The translations under genes were made by a program, and so were the position numbers. From Microbotryum silenes-acaulis (Eukaryota > Basidiomycota > Microbotryomycetes > Microbotryales > Microbotryaceae), in assembly GCA_003665825.1 (NCBI GenBank), contig QPFY01000006.1:1426001-1490000 (forward strand): a stretch of DNA of 64,000 nucleotides. The letters are read 5' to 3'. Position 1 is the stretch's first letter. Every line of letters begins with the position of its first letter. The notes beneath the pieces are model-generated. The model was not told where the DNA came from and made no database searches. It saw nothing but the letters and a program-made list of their open reading frames with translations. This document shows positions 46,336 through 58,740 of this stretch, piece by piece.

Positions 46336-47284
46336 AGAACGTAGGAGCTGTTTGGCGCATAAACGGAGCAATAGAGCCCTGCTGCAATTTTCTCGCTCGT
46401 CCTCTTGTCGCCTGAAGTACCTGACCAGTGATGAAATCCCGAGAAGGGTATCTCCATTATGTTCACCATTGTGTCCTCACTCTACTCAACCTGATCTTCG
46501 ATTTCTGCTCGGGTGCATTGCAGAATGTGTCGCAACAGGGTCGATTGCAAATCAGACGGCACGGAAGAAAAGCTATAAAGTACCGAAGATGGCCAAAGCG
46601 ACTTGCTTAATCTTGTGTTCTCGGTTTTGAACATCTTTGACTGCATTTCGCTGTTGCTGTCTGGTTGTCTTGTTCGGTGCTCTGACCGTTCTTGCCGTCA
46701 TCGGTCGTCATCGTCCCTCTTTGGGGCGTGGTACCGCTCAGAGTCTGCGATTTTTTGTGGTTTGCCAGTGTGAAAGTAGAGGCCTGGTATTCAGATCTTG
46801 GGGAGTGCTGTAAGTAGGTGCTATCGTCTTCTCGTCGTGGATCGGCTGTCCGACTTCAATGTCGCGGGCGGCGATGGTGCCACGAACTCTACGGTCGAGC
46901 TTATCGACGGCCCGGATCGGGCTGACAAACGTGCCCGAGGGCATGTGAAGGTCTTGGTCAAGTTTGAGTGCGCGTCGATCAAATTTTCGACCACAGGTAT
47001 TCATCTCCGGTCTGGCTTTGCTGGATCATCAGCTTGACCTGAGCAGCGCTCTTCAGGTGACGCCAGGCGGGGGGATGAGCTCCTTTTTCCAGAGCGTCGC
47101 ACAGAAAACCTCGCTCGACGTGCGGCTGCTCAGCATTCCACTCTTGAAAAGCCATTTCGTGCAACTATGCGTCTTTATTGATATGAAAAAAATCTCAGAA
47201 TATACCCAGAGAATCACTATACAGAAGCTAGAAGATGTGTATCATAGCAGCCTTTCAAGCTGCAGTCCCGAGGATGTGACATTC
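46336..47284. other. Intergenic region with a possible short minus-strand ORF
   Basis: No recognised gene in about 950 bp between ARMT1 and the secreted-protein gene. A minus-strand ORF at 46,738-47,004 (MNTCGRKFDRRALKLDQ...) is open for 88 codons with fairly even composition but no known domain. It could be an exon, a decayed duplicate of its neighbour, or chance. Confidence 0.35.
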
Positions 47285-48188
47285 TCAAACTAGAACTTTC
47301 CAAAGGCGTTCGGGGCGAGGAGCGTGCTTGGGCGCCTTGATGACACGCACCACTCGGCCTTCCAACCTCTTCTGAGTAGCATTTCTGAACCTCGTGTCTT
47401 CTTTGGTGTATTTGAGAATTTGGCGCGTCGGAGTGGTTGCGTTGGCGCTGAGATGCTTGAGCACTTTAGGGGTCTGTTTTCGATGTGAAGCGAATCGACA
47501 ATACCAGACGACGTCAGTGCAAGCTTCCAAACTTCTCCAACAAATCCGATAGAGTTCACCTACATAGTCGAATAACTTGAACTTTCTCACTTCCTTGTGC
47601 ACGTAAACGAGATGCGTAGGAAGCGAGACTTTGCCGTCCTTGGGCAACTCGGTCTTCTGAACGGTCGCTTTGACGTGGCCAGTCGAGTTGATTACCTCGG
47701 TCACGACTTTGACTTCCCCGCAAAAGGTCCTGACACTGTCTTCATTCTTGTTCCAGTAGCTGCCAGCGTGGAAAAAGAGACGATCAGCAAGATTTTGCAG
47801 AACGTCGGACCACGCATGCCGTCGGACACGAGCGCAGCAACGTACCATCTGTGCAAACCTGCGCTCTTCGTCTTCACCGTCGACCAGCACTGTCGATAGG
47901 GGGGCCAAAGGTCAATTTCAGCATCCTGAGAAGTGATTGACCTTTTCCTTCCTTCCTTTCGATGCCTCGGAGCGGATGCTTACACTGGTAGTAAACTTTT
48001 TACAGAACGCCTCGAGCTGCTCAGTATGGGCCTTGGGGGTGGCAGGGTTGGGTTCACCAACGGCTGGGAAAAATGACATCCGCGTCAATTTCGCTTCACA
48101 CTAACACATGGGGTCGAGATTTCTCACCAATAGCGCTGACTGCAGACGTTAGACCAAGCAAGACGAACGCGAGGGAAGGGGTGCGCAT
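47285..48188 (-). CDS. Predicted small secreted protein, family not recognised
   Basis: The minus-strand first exon starts at ATG 48,188: MRTPSLAFVLLGLTSAVSAIG, a textbook signal peptide with an A-x-A cleavage site. A second exon reads EPNPATPKAHTEQLEAFCKKF. Next, after an intron, comes VLVDGEDEERRFAQM and a region with GEVKVVTEVINSTGHVKATV and LPTHLVYVHKEVRKFKLFDY. The last stretch is strongly basic (RQILKYTKEDTRFR, VVRVIKAPKHAPRPERLW). I do not recognise a domain. At least two introns are likely (near 47,840 and 47,910-48,110). The order of pieces is inference, so the exact mature protein is uncertain. Secretion is the only functional statement the sequence supports. Confidence 0.55.
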
Positions 48189-48565
48189 CGTGATTTGGGG
48201 ATTGATAAAGCAGCAAAGAAACGAGAAGGAAAGAGGCGAACGAGCAACAACAAGTACATACACCAAGCCGGACACCGAAATCACGAACTGGCCTCGGCTA
48301 TGCTCATGTGCTCAGCACTCCTCAAACGCTCGTGCGCCGAGTAGGTTCGCGAGGGGCTCGCGCAGGCTTGGCAGTGAGGACGGCGTCCGCGGAACGGTTT
48401 CCGGAAAGCTCAGGCCTCCTCATTGCCGTCTCTCGAGTCATGCCCAGTTAACACTGAATACGGGGTCATTTCAATCAAAAATACAGACTCCCTCAACCTG
48501 CTCGCTTCCCAATACTGACTGTAGGAACAAATAGCTCAATCAGCGCTCCAGATCTCGAACACCTA
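48189..48565. other. Spacer between secreted-protein gene and telobox gene
   Basis: This is a 377-bp spacer, the promoter side of the secreted-protein gene and the 3' flank of the telobox-Myb gene. I see nothing else in it. Confidence 0.4.
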
Positions 48566-51500
48566 TCAAGAAGGAGCGAGCAGGCTCTCACCTGGCTTCA
48601 GATAACTGGGGACTCTCAACCCCTGCTTGACGAGGTTTACCTTGAGGTTCACCGCTCGATCCCTAAGAGACATCGAAGTGCGATGCTTGAGAATGTCATC
48701 GATCGTTCCTTGCGGGCCGTGCAGCGCCATGATTTGACTCCATCGGCATTGGTGGTGCCTCATTGCCTCCGTTAGGCACCTGTCCTCTTCATAAGACCTG
48801 AGCACGATCCCGTCGACGACCCGAAGAGTTAGCGCGCGCAAGGTATGGGTGGGTGAGCGGGGCCTTGGCTCACCATGGAATGCGGGCACCCGGCACGTTG
48901 CGGTTCTGGCGATAAATCTGTATCGCCCGCCACGTACGGTCAAGGCCAGATAGAGTTAGTAAGTTTGAACATTGTGCGATCGGGCTGTAGTACTTACATT
49001 ATGGCACCGAGGTGGTTCGGGCGGCATGTCGTCGCTGTCGCTGTTGCTATCGCTCGTATCACTGGAGAGCACGACGCCTTCGTATTGAGGTCGCTTGCGC
49101 GTGTGCGTCGCCTTCAGAAAGTCGCGCATTGGAGCATTCGCGTGTTCGTCCGAGTCATCCGAGTCCGACTCCACGCGGGACCGCTTCTTGCTTGGTGGCT
49201 TAGGCCCGGCAACCGCATCCTTGCGGCGACAACGTCGGTCGTCCCCGTCGCTTTCGTCATCGACGACCTGTCGTTGGGCACGTCGGTTTCTACGTCGAAC
49301 CTCATCATCGACGGAGCTTTGGTCCGTCTCGAAGCCTTCGGCGCTACCCGATGCTTCCGGTTGATCCCGTCGAGACTTCTTCTGCGAGCCCGATGCGCGT
49401 TGGATTGATCCCGATGAGGTGCCAACGCCTTGATCTTGAGCGTCCAAGACCTCTCTTCGCCGATTCTCGAGATAGATTGTCAACTCGTTATCTGGATCAA
49501 GAGTCACAATCGGAGTACTCGTTGGCGTCTCCTCTTCCTCCGCTCGAGCCCTCTCCTTGCCCTTGCCTTTACGATCGCGAGTAGATACTTGGTGGACCTC
49601 GACTGACGAAGCCGTGCTTTCCTTGTCGAAACCGCGGAAAGTTTCCGGTTCTAGGCTTTCGTTGCCACCTCCATACTCGCGATCATCAATGAACGGATCG
49701 TTTTGATAGTCGCTGGCATCACCTTGACGAGGTCGACGCGTCTCCTCCTCGAGCTCCACCGTGCCGCGCACTCTCTCTTTCTCCTCCTCCGCAGAACGAT
49801 CCGAGTCCTCGTCCTCAAGGGCAAGCAATTCGGTCCGCCGACCTCCTCGGCTGACTTGACCACGACCTTGTTCGACAGCTTGGGGCGATGTCGCTTGCTT
49901 CCCTTTTCCTTTATCCTTAGCCTGGCCCTTGGTTTTGGTCGCGGCACGTTGGTTTTTGCGCGGTGATTTGACTTGATCTTCTTCGTCCTCGTCTTCACCA
50001 CCCTGTGAGTCGAAGCGCAACCGCTCCGCATCGGCTTGTCGGACGAGGAGGGACCGAGTACTACATCCAGAGAAACATCAATAAGCCAATCAGATCACCT
50101 CCCAATGTGCGAAGCAGACCCGGGGCTTACACGGCGTTGCTGTCGACAGGCACGCGCTGCAACTGATTGCCCTGTCCAAAGGCAAGTCGAGTCTCGACGG
50201 GCCTCGCGACCATTCCATCGTCGTTCGTATCTCTTCGTTGAGCCCGAGGAGTCGTTTCGATTGACAACGCCTGCGCCTCTACTTTGACTTTGAGATCAAG
50301 CTCATCTACCTCTTCGTCGTCCTCGTCGCTGAATTCAGCAATGGCTTGTCGAAGATCTTGGGCTCGCGAAGCTTGATGGAGGCTGTGATCGTATAAACCA
50401 GTCGCGGTCAGTGGCTGGTTCATTCAGCGTCACAAGCCGTCGGCGACTTGCCCGAGAGGCTCCTCTTCTGCTTGGGTCTCTGGCGTGCTGAGTTCGGAAG
50501 TCGTCTCCTTCAAGAACAACGAGATCTCTTTGGCTCGCGTCGGCATGGGTCTTCAGAGTGTCCACAAACATCCTACGAGTGAGTAAAGAGGGTCTCTCAA
50601 AGACCACGTAACAAGGTTGACTCACCCGAGATAGTCTTCCTCGTCTTCTTCTTCGACGGTACTCGGTTCGTCGGAGAGAGCGCGTTGAAGTGCTCGCATC
50701 TGAGCCGCCATCGTGGATCTGAAAATCAAAAACTGTGTTCAGTCCCCTCAAGAATTGAAAGCGCCGCCCGCATCCCATGACTCACTTCTTCGCCTCGATA
50801 GACTCTCCCAGCTCGCCATCCTGATAGATACTCGCCGTTTGGGACATCTCGGACCCTTCTTCCAACGCTCGAAAAGCCCTTACGTGTCTCCTCTGCATCG
50901 TCCCGATTGTCTCATAACTATCCGACTCATTGGCAGTCGCTTCCGCCATCTCCGCATCGACGGAAGAGTAGCGCAGCCTTTCTTCGACTTCGTGTTCTTC
51001 CTCGAGCGAGTCGACGTCGGATTGGGATGCAACCTCGAGGTTGGCAAGGGCCGAATCAGACAATAACTCATCAATGTCAGACGGCGTCTCTTGTCTTGTC
51101 TGCTGCACGGGCGCCAAAGCTTTCTTGGCGCTCTTCTTGAGTGACTTGGGGACGATCGTCGCTCGAGGAGTTTGAGGCCCGCGCGGCGTAGCGTCAGAAC
51201 TTGACAATCGACGTGCAGACTCTTCTTCCTCCTCCGTAACGACATCATCATCATCGACGGACTCGTCGTCCGATCTCCCCGATTCGAGGTCGACAGAACC
51301 GTCCGCAAGGACGTTCTCGCAATAGTTCCTCAACTCTTGTACCAAATCATTCCACCTGTACTGCGTCTCCAAGACCTCCAAATCGGCCTCGGTCGACTCT
51401 ATCGCAGCCAAAGCGTCGTTCTGCAAAGCCGTGAAGCGGATAGCTGCGGAACGGTTGTCCAAGAGTTTCTCTTGCGAGAGGTAGGTCGAGAGTGGTGAAC

Positions 51501-52411
51501 CAAGGAATTCGGAAGGTGGGGAAGGTTCGCGACTTGTCGCAAGATGGGAGAGGTAGGCCTATAAATAAAGTCAAACCAGATTATAGAATCAGCATACTTG
51601 AGGTGATGGACACCCCAACTTCCCAAGTGTTCGGCCCCTCACCTGGATCCTCAACCCCGTCAACATCGTCAACACACCATCATGGATCTGCGTCTCATTC
51701 GGCACAACGAGCGTAAGGAAGTGCATCGCCGCCTCGGTCAACTTGGTCGCTGCATCACGTCGTCGATTCCCTTCGGAATCGGGTCCACTCGAAAAGACGA
51801 AGTAGAGGAAGGTGACGAGGTTGGCGCGGCGGATGAGTTGGTGGAAGGGCGAGCTTGGGTCGTTCAACTGCGGCGCGTACTGCGGGTTCAGGGCATCGGG
51901 TTGAAGGAAGGGTGCAGTAGATAGATACGCTTCCTTGACACCTGAGATAAGGTGACATTGAAGAGAGAGAGAGAGAAGGGTCAGTTTGACATGCATACAC
52001 CCAGCTTCTGGCCACGTGACCCATGGTCTGCTCGCGGCGCGCCTCCACGAAAGACCGCTCACCTTTGAAGGCATTGTAATCCTTTACATCCTGTTCACTC
52101 AAAACGATCCTAGTCTCGGACCCCGCCTTGGCGCCTTCGCGCTTGCCCATGTCCAACAAAGCCTGCAAAGCGATCTGTGTCGGCATCGCAACGGCTTGTT
52201 GACGTGCATCCAGCGTCCTCGAACGAGCGCCACGGCCCGGTCCCATGAGACTCTTCCTCCATGCACGACCACGACTACGAGTCCCTTTGTTAAAGTTGGT
52301 CGGTCGAGGCGTAGGCAAGTTGGAGGAGCGGCCTGTTCGGGTTTGAGTTTGAGCTTCGACCGCGGCCCGTGGGACGCGTCGGCCACGAGGGGTGATCTTG
52401 TTGTTGGACAT
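48566..52411 (-). CDS. Telobox Myb-domain protein with TRFH-like N-terminus (candidate telomere-repeat-binding factor)
   Basis: The minus-strand ATG at 52,411 begins MSNNKITPRGRRVPRAAVE. The N-terminal third is helical and fits a TRF-homology-like dimerisation region: MPTQIALQALLDMGKREG, YLSTAPFLQPDALNP, LIRRANLVTFLYFVFSSG, KLTEAAMHFLTLVVPNETQIHDGVL. A very long acidic/charged, Ser-rich centre follows (51,460-48,960) with Lys/Arg clusters. The extreme C-terminus is a Myb/telobox repeat: EDRCLTEAMRHHQCRWSQIM, HGPQGTIDDILKHRTSMSLRDRAVNLKVNL, ending VPSYL. The S-L-R-D-R-A-x-N-L-K segment matches the telobox consensus (V-D-L-K-D-K-x-R-N). Such proteins (Taz1/TRF/Tbf1-type) bind double-stranded TTAGGG repeats at telomeres, or act as transcription factors. 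The TRFH assignment is inference, the Myb assignment is strong. About six introns. Confidence 0.72.
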
Positions 52412-53120
52412 GGCCGAGCCGGACGAAGAGGACGGGCCAGGTGAAGGCCCCGAGGACGGCTTTAGCAGCGATGAGGCAGATCGTGTACTTGTTGTTGCTC
52501 GACGTGAAGATCCTTGGCGCGACAGAATTTGAGCGTCGCTGGGTGTTGTTACGCGTCAGGGGTGGGGGAATAGTCCCAAGCCAAGCCACGACGAGCCGCG
52601 CGCCCGACTCGAACCGACTCGAACCGACTCGAACCTCGAACAGAGACAGAGACTCCGAGGACTCGGAGCAAGACTGACGAAAGGGCTACAGTGGCCGAAT
52701 CCGAGTTCCTCATTCTCAAACATAACCAAAAACATTACATCATCCTTCTGGGACCTACATCAAATATGAATCCGACCAAGTGGTACCTCACCTCCATATC
52801 ATAGGCACTCGGACGCGGTTTGAAGAATTGATCATCTGCAGGCAGCCCCGCCGAAAAATATGATCTGTCAAAACTTTTGCACTGGAATGAAGCTGGCAGA
52901 CGATTCAGTCACAAATCGGTTCCTTTCATTTCAATAGCATTTGTGGAGGAATACAAAAGACAGAAGACGGCATGGCGGCATAGCGGGGATAAGCATACAT
53001 GTATACAGGCCACAAGGACATCCGATCCGATAAAAACACTGAACAAGCTCTGGCCGGGTCACGGTCCCCAACTCAAAACAACTGAGGGCACTCCGAGCCC
53101 GCGGTGCGACCTCGCCCGAC
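52412..53120. promoter_or_regulatory. Upstream region of the telobox gene / 3' flank of FMO gene
   Basis: About 700 bp between two minus-strand genes. It holds three tandem copies of ACTCGAACCG near 52,606-52,636, just upstream of the telobox gene. No supported ORF. Confidence 0.45.
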
Positions 53121-55636
53121 TCAGAACCTCGGATCTACGACCTCCTTGTACTTGGGGTACTCGGCCTGTTTAGGTGTCAAGCCCAACTCGCACATATGGA
53201 TCTGAAGAGCAAGCCACTTGGAGTAACAACGCGCTTGGAACATGTTGCCCGATTGGAGGTAGAAGCGAGGCACGCCTGAGTTGCGCCAGCAGCCTGGAGT
53301 GAGAGAAAGCAGCGAGATAGAAGTTTAAAGTCAGCCCCCACCGGATTGGATCTGGATCCGTATCATTCAGTGAGGGGTACTCACCCGGAATCTCGCCCTG
53401 CGCATCCTTGCCCCAGCAAGGCCCCAACCCATCCGCGACCTCATCCGAGATGACTTTCCTAATCGTCTCACGCTGCGAAGTGTACCCCGTCGCCATCACA
53501 ACCACATCCGCCTTCAACTCCGTCCCATCCTCGAACAAGACCCCATCCTTGGTAAGCTTCTTGATCTCGACACCCTGCTTGATCTTGATCTTGCCATCGG
53601 CGATCATCTTGGACGCGCCGACGTCGATGTAGTAACCACCCCCGTCGCGGAAGTATTTGAGAAAGAGACCTTCGGGGTAAGGATTGAGCTTGAAGCCAGC
53701 TTTGCGAAGACCGTCCAAGAGATCCTTGTCCTTGCGCGTCACCTCCTTGGTCGCCTCGGTTTCTATCCTTCGGAGGAGAGGGTCAGCCCCTGTTACGCAC
53801 GCGCCGGAGCCAAAAGGAAAACTTACGGAATTGAGCCAACACATTCGTCGGCAATGAAGTCAGAATAATGTCCGCCTCATCCAAAGGCGGACCATTCTCT
53901 TCGTAGACGCCCTTGAGCAGCTCATGCAGTCCATGCTCGGAGGACATGACGTACGTCCACGACCTTTGAACGATGGTCGTATCCGCGCCGTTCTCAACGA
54001 GGTCGGCAGCGATATCATGACCCGAGTTGCAGCACCCGACGACGACGGACTTCTTGCCCGCGTACTTGGCACCACTCTGATGCGCCGAAGAGTGGTAAGC
54101 ATCACCTTTAAACTCATCGCGAGGGAACGAGGGCAGCCTAGGTTCACCGGAGAAGCCGGAAGCGAGGACGAGATGATTGACGTGGAAGACTCTCTTCTCG
54201 GCACCATTGTTGCGCAAAACCGTGACCTCCCATATCTGAGTCTGAGGATCGAACTTGGCACCTCGTTCAACGGTCGAGTTGAGCCAGATGTTGAGCTCCA
54301 TCGACTCGGCGTACGACTCAAACCAGTTGGCGATCTTGTCCTTGGGGATGAACTTGGGGAAGCCGGGCGGGAAAGGTATGTAAGGCAGATGATCACCATG
54401 GACGGGGTCGTGAAGGCATAACGAATGGTAGCGCTTGCGCCACGAGTCACCAACGCGACCATGTTTCTCAATGACGAGGTGGTTGATGCCGAGCATGCGT
54501 AGGCGCGCCGCGAGCATCAACCCGTTCTGGCCACCGCCGACAATAATGACGGTCGGGTCGCCGTCCTTGTACTCCAACGACGCCTTGCGTCGATCGAGCC
54601 AGTTAACTTTGGGGTCCGACTTTTCTCCATGTTCGGCACCGAGGGGTCGTCGCGAGCCACCACACTCTTCATGGCCCTTGACTTCATCGACCGACGTCTG
54701 AGGGTTGCGAGTGCCATCAGTGCGCAGCCCTTTCTAATGCGTCAAGAGCACATAATCAATGCACTCACGAAGAAAACAAACGCCTTCCAATCTCCTCGTC
54801 CGACCTTACTCTCCCTCAACCTGACCATCCCCTTGCCTCGAATATCATCCGTCTCAAAGGTGATGAAGGCTTGGGCCCAGACCATCTCTTCCGAAGCGGG
54901 GACGATGCATGCCGACTGCGGCTTGGTGACTTTGAGGTTTTGGATGGCGGGGACGCCAAACTTGTTCAGGTGACCAGCCTGGCGTAAGGACGAGCAGGTG
55001 CGGTGAGGTAGGTTCAAGTCAGTGGGTGTTTGAATGAGCAGCCGCGGGGGGTCACAGCAGACGTGGGGCACCTCATCGACCTGAATCGATCTGAATTGGC
55101 GCCGGAGAGAAAAGATGGGGAAAAGTCCCCCCCCCCCCTTCCTGTCGGCATCGCCACACTCCCGGCCCTCCCAACACCAGCATATCACTTACAATATCAT
55201 TGGTTTGAAGGGTGTTAAAGTCAGTCCGGTCGATGCAGAGGATATCACGCCAGTAGCCCTGGTTGTCATCCATGAAGCAACCGACGATGGCGTCGATATC
55301 CTTTGCGGTGATGGCGGCTTGGATCTGGTCGAGGAATCTGTGCGCCACATTCGCGGTAATGGGACAGAATACAAATGGTCAATTCACGATTCACATGATT
55401 CAATCTTTATATATATCTCGAATGAACCCCCTACAATCACACTGCATTGCCCTCCCGATCCCAATCATGGACATTCCCTAAAACACTCCATCCCAGAAAT
55501 GTGGGGAAGCCTCTAACTCACTTTTGAGAAATGGCGACGGGGTCCTGTGACGCGGGGGCCTTGACATCATTGGTGTGTGAAGCATCCTGGGTAGCCTCTT
55601 CGTGATGTGCGATCGTTCGTTTTGCTGTTTCTGCCA
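53121..55636 (-). CDS. Flavin-containing monooxygenase with N-terminal NTF2-like domain
   Basis: The minus-strand ATG at 55,636 begins MAETAKRTIAHHEEATQ. It leads into an NTF2/SnoaL-like domain over several exons: AHRFLDQIQAAITAKDIDAIVGCFMDD, YWRDILCI, WAQAFITFETDD. Then comes a class B flavin monooxygenase: FAD-binding VIIVGGGQNGLMLAARLRML; GDSWRKRYHSLCLHDPV; NADP-binding KKSVVVGCCNSGHDIAADL; FMO-type VVVMATGYTSQR. The last exon YLQSGNMFQARCYSKWLALQ ends DPRF (TGA 53,123-53,121). Proteins of this fused build are common in fungi and oxygenate N- or S-containing small molecules. A substrate cannot be predicted. Both dinucleotide-binding glycine motifs are intact, though the NADP loop has GCCNSG in place of the usual GxGxSG. 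Confidence 0.88.
55127..55138. repeat. 12-bp poly-C run in an FMO intron
   Basis: A homopolymer of 12 C on the plus strand (G on the transcribed strand's sense copy) lies inside an intron of the FMO gene. Length is prone to slippage and sequencing error. Confidence 0.8.
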
Positions 55637-56188
55637 TGATGCTGATGTATGGAGAAGTGTGGGGAGGAAGGAAGCAAGCAAGAGCCCCACTTTGGCAGAC
55701 CACGATGTCGGGTAAAAAAAAAGTGGAGCCCAGCCGAGTCAATTTGGACTTGCCCTTTTGATGCGGGGCGCTCGATCGTTCCAGTATGACCGAGTCTGCC
55801 GCTTACGCTGCGCTCATCACCAACGACGGATCTTGTGGTGCCCAAGCTCCAAAAAATTCGTCACTTTCTCCAACAAATTCGACTCTCGGAGAAAATCGCA
55901 ACCCTCCACAGACGAAGAGCGGGGCCGCCGTCGGCAGCAAAGGGCACGTGAGCAAGTCATCGTTGAAGCTTCTTTAGCGCCGTGCCCCTCATCGGACCAA
56001 CTTTCGATAGCCGCGGATTGTTCAAACCTTCATCTTCGCTCCGCGGAGACTGGTCGCCGGTGGGGTCGTTCATAGTTGCATCGATTACTGTATCCGATCT
56101 CTTCCGGGTTCCGTGTCTTTATTTTGAGAAGCGACAGGTCCATAACACACTTCTAATGTACTACTCTACCTACCCCCCAGTGGAGGAC
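55637..56188. other. Spacer between FMO and PSD genes
   Basis: This spacer contains the FMO promoter and the PSD 3' flank. A plus-strand ORF of 63 codons at 55,786-55,977 (MTESAAYAALITNDGSCG...) starts with ATG, but has no known domain and no visible continuation. Confidence 0.35.
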
Positions 56189-58467
56189 TCAAATGAATCG
56201 TCCAATCTGGTCACCGACCTGCGGATTCGAAAAAAAAAATGTGGGGAAAATCCGAAAACCCAAAGTTAGCGCATGGCATGGAGGTGGCGGCGCCCCACTT
56301 CTATGTCCCCCCCGCCATCGTTCTCAGCTCTCACGCTACTCACCTTGACGGCGGTCTCCGTCTTATCCTTCGAATTACGCAGTAGATCCTCATCCCAATG
56401 CACTTTACCAGCCGGGAAGACGCACAGGACAGTCGAACCGCCGTAAGCTGTGCGTGCGACCCAAGGTCGTGATCAATTCGTGCGGGGCGGTTTCGGTCCC
56501 GAGATTGGAGCCCAAACTCAGTGGTGGCCATCGCTTGTTTCCAACTTGAATATGAAAACGTACCGAAATATCCTAGTTCACCTCCACGCGCGACTTGATC
56601 GCCCTCTGCGACCGTTTGTACGATGCTCCCGACCTGAATGGTGGAGGCGAAGTTTCGAGAGTGTGAGCCCGATGCCCTTCAGAAACGCTTCCGGTTTGAG
56701 GTAGTTCGCTTACCAGCATAGCGCCGATTTGAACGAACGCAACGTTTCTGGGAGTTGAGCCTTCATCAGACATTTTCAAAAGAGTGACTGGATGCCCAAG
56801 CAGAAAGGGGTCAGCTGATTGGTAGCTCGATCTCGCCGACGGATTGTTCGAGTGCTGCCACCTCCGTACCATCTCGTTTGCTATGACAGCCGGTTAAGGA
56901 ACATAGTAGAAAGTGGTCAGAACCCCAATGAAACCGAATCTAATCTTGGTTCAGGACGTTGGCTCACTTTTCGGTAAAGACGTTGAGATCCTCGTTCACG
57001 GCCACGGGGTTGACGCTGCGCACGCCGACCGATTCCAGCACGAAATCAGCATAGCTCCTCTGCACCATCTTACCTCACTCGCTTCGGATGACTCGCGTAT
57101 AATATTGCCCCTCGATATGTTTCGTCGGCCCAACGACAGCCTTGATAGGCGAGTGGAACCTATGGTAATCGGCCGGAGCGAGTCGGAAGATGGCGACCTC
57201 GCCACCTTTGAATTGTTTGGCCATTTCTTCGTCTTGGAAAAGGTTGGCTAGGGTAAATTGTTGGCCCTGTATTCGACGGCACAATAGATCAGCCGACTGC
57301 GACCTCATTTTCGTCATGTGTGCAGCAGTCACCAGCTCACCTTGATCCAATACTCCTTTGCCAATTCGACAGACTGGAATACGGTCAGCCGACAATCCGC
57401 CGCCGAGCTCACAACCCGCTCATCCCCTTCCGCCGCAACCTTCCTCTCCCCCTCTTTCAATTTCCTATAAAAGAACTCGTTAAAGGTCCTATAATCCTCC
57501 AAATTTGGTTGTAAAACACATTGCGTATCGATCGAATACGTCTTGACGAATTGTTGAATCTGTTGCAAGGCTCCTTGAGGGGAATCGTACAATTCGCCTT
57601 GTTTGATCGATTGTTCTCGGAGGAATGATTCGACTCTCTTGTTCGCTAAGGGATGGGCTTGTTCTCGACCGTGGTAGAGGGCTTGCATTCCTAGACGGAC
57701 GTAGATCGGCATCGATTCCCAGATCTTGGGTGGGTTCTCGCCTCGAGCCGTGGCGACCAAGTTGCCGAAATGTTCTTTCGAGGCGAGCTGTGGAAGGATT
57801 TTCGGAGTAGGAGAGTTGGTGTCAGCGGTGTGATAAGGAGGAATCACATCTGCGGTTGGAGAAGCACGTAGTAGATAGCTCTTTCGATTTATATTGGTAA
57901 CGAATACGAATACGTCCTGGAAGCTCGAAATCGAGCGGAGCGCCGGGCGTTTGTCGAATCAAAGATGGGACGCGGACTTACACTGTGCGATCACAGCCGG
58001 AACATAAGATATCAGTAGACGATCACTTCAGTGTTTGTTATATGCTCTTCGCGCTCTGGCCGCCCCGTCTTCCGCTTGCTAGCATACGAGCATACGGCCC
58101 TGCTGCAGTGAGTTGACAACTTGAATGGTGCAGCCCCACATGCTCGACGTGTACGCTGCGGCGGTCGCCGGCTCGGCATCCTAAACGACGACGCCTCCCT
58201 CCCCCCACCCATTTCGGCTCCATGAAAGCGCTGAACTCACCTTTCCAACTTTGGCACAAATCTGCTCAACCACTTGTGCGTCGTACCCTCCGCCGCCGGA
58301 GCATGAACGTTCAATCGGCCTTGTTCAAGTTCATCGCCGTGCACGTGCACGGGCACCGTCGTCGAAGGTCCGTTCTTGACTTCGTTAGGACCGGGCGATT
58401 GATCGACGAGCGTCTTGAGCGCGGTTTCGTAGTCACCGTATTCGTCTTGTTCGATGGAAGAGGCCAT
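56189..58467 (-). CDS. Phosphatidylserine decarboxylase
   Basis: The minus-strand ATG at 58,467 begins MASSIEQDEYGDYETALKTL, then THKWLSRFVPKLE. After a long intron come LASKEHFGNLV and ESMPIYVRLGMQALYHG. QPNLEDYRTFNEFFYRKLKEGER, SAADCRLTVFQS, FKGGEVAIFRLAPADYHRFHSPI and NPVAVNEDLNVFTENKR follow, then NVAFVQIGAMLV. The self-cleavage site is GGST in AYGGSTVLCVFPAGKVHWDEDLL. The last exon VGDQIGRFI ends at TGA 56,191-56,189. PSD makes phosphatidylethanolamine from PS; the GGST serine becomes the pyruvoyl cofactor. No C2 domain and no transmembrane segment are seen, so it is a short, Psd2-like form without the N-terminal extension. The splice between the first and second recognised exons (58,245 to about 57,790) does not resolve in frame by eye; a small exon may lie between. 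Confidence 0.88.
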
Positions 58468-58740
58468 TGGCGTGAGATTGAGAGGGCTGCAGGCAGTGGG
58501 TGGTGGGAAGTGCGGTAAAACACTGACAAAGGTCGAGAATCGAAGCTCGCAGCTCATACTGACGTCGAATGTCCCGAAATAGATTCGCCGTTGCCCGAGG
58601 CTCCGAGTCGATTCGGCGCAGTTGCTGTAGGTATTGGCGTACACAGTGTGTGTCTTTGAGTGATTATATTTACAAGTCCTCTATATGCTACCGAAACCGT
58701 CACTTATTTATTCCTCGACCATCTCGACCCGAAGCGAGGG

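Noticed and set aside
49012..50290. Several plus-strand ORFs of 70-180 codons
   Set aside because: All are antisense to the acidic centre of the telobox gene and have no family features.
55786..55977. 63-codon plus-strand ORF between FMO and PSD genes
   Set aside because: Has an ATG but no domain, no neighbouring exons and no conservation that I can judge; kept only as a note.
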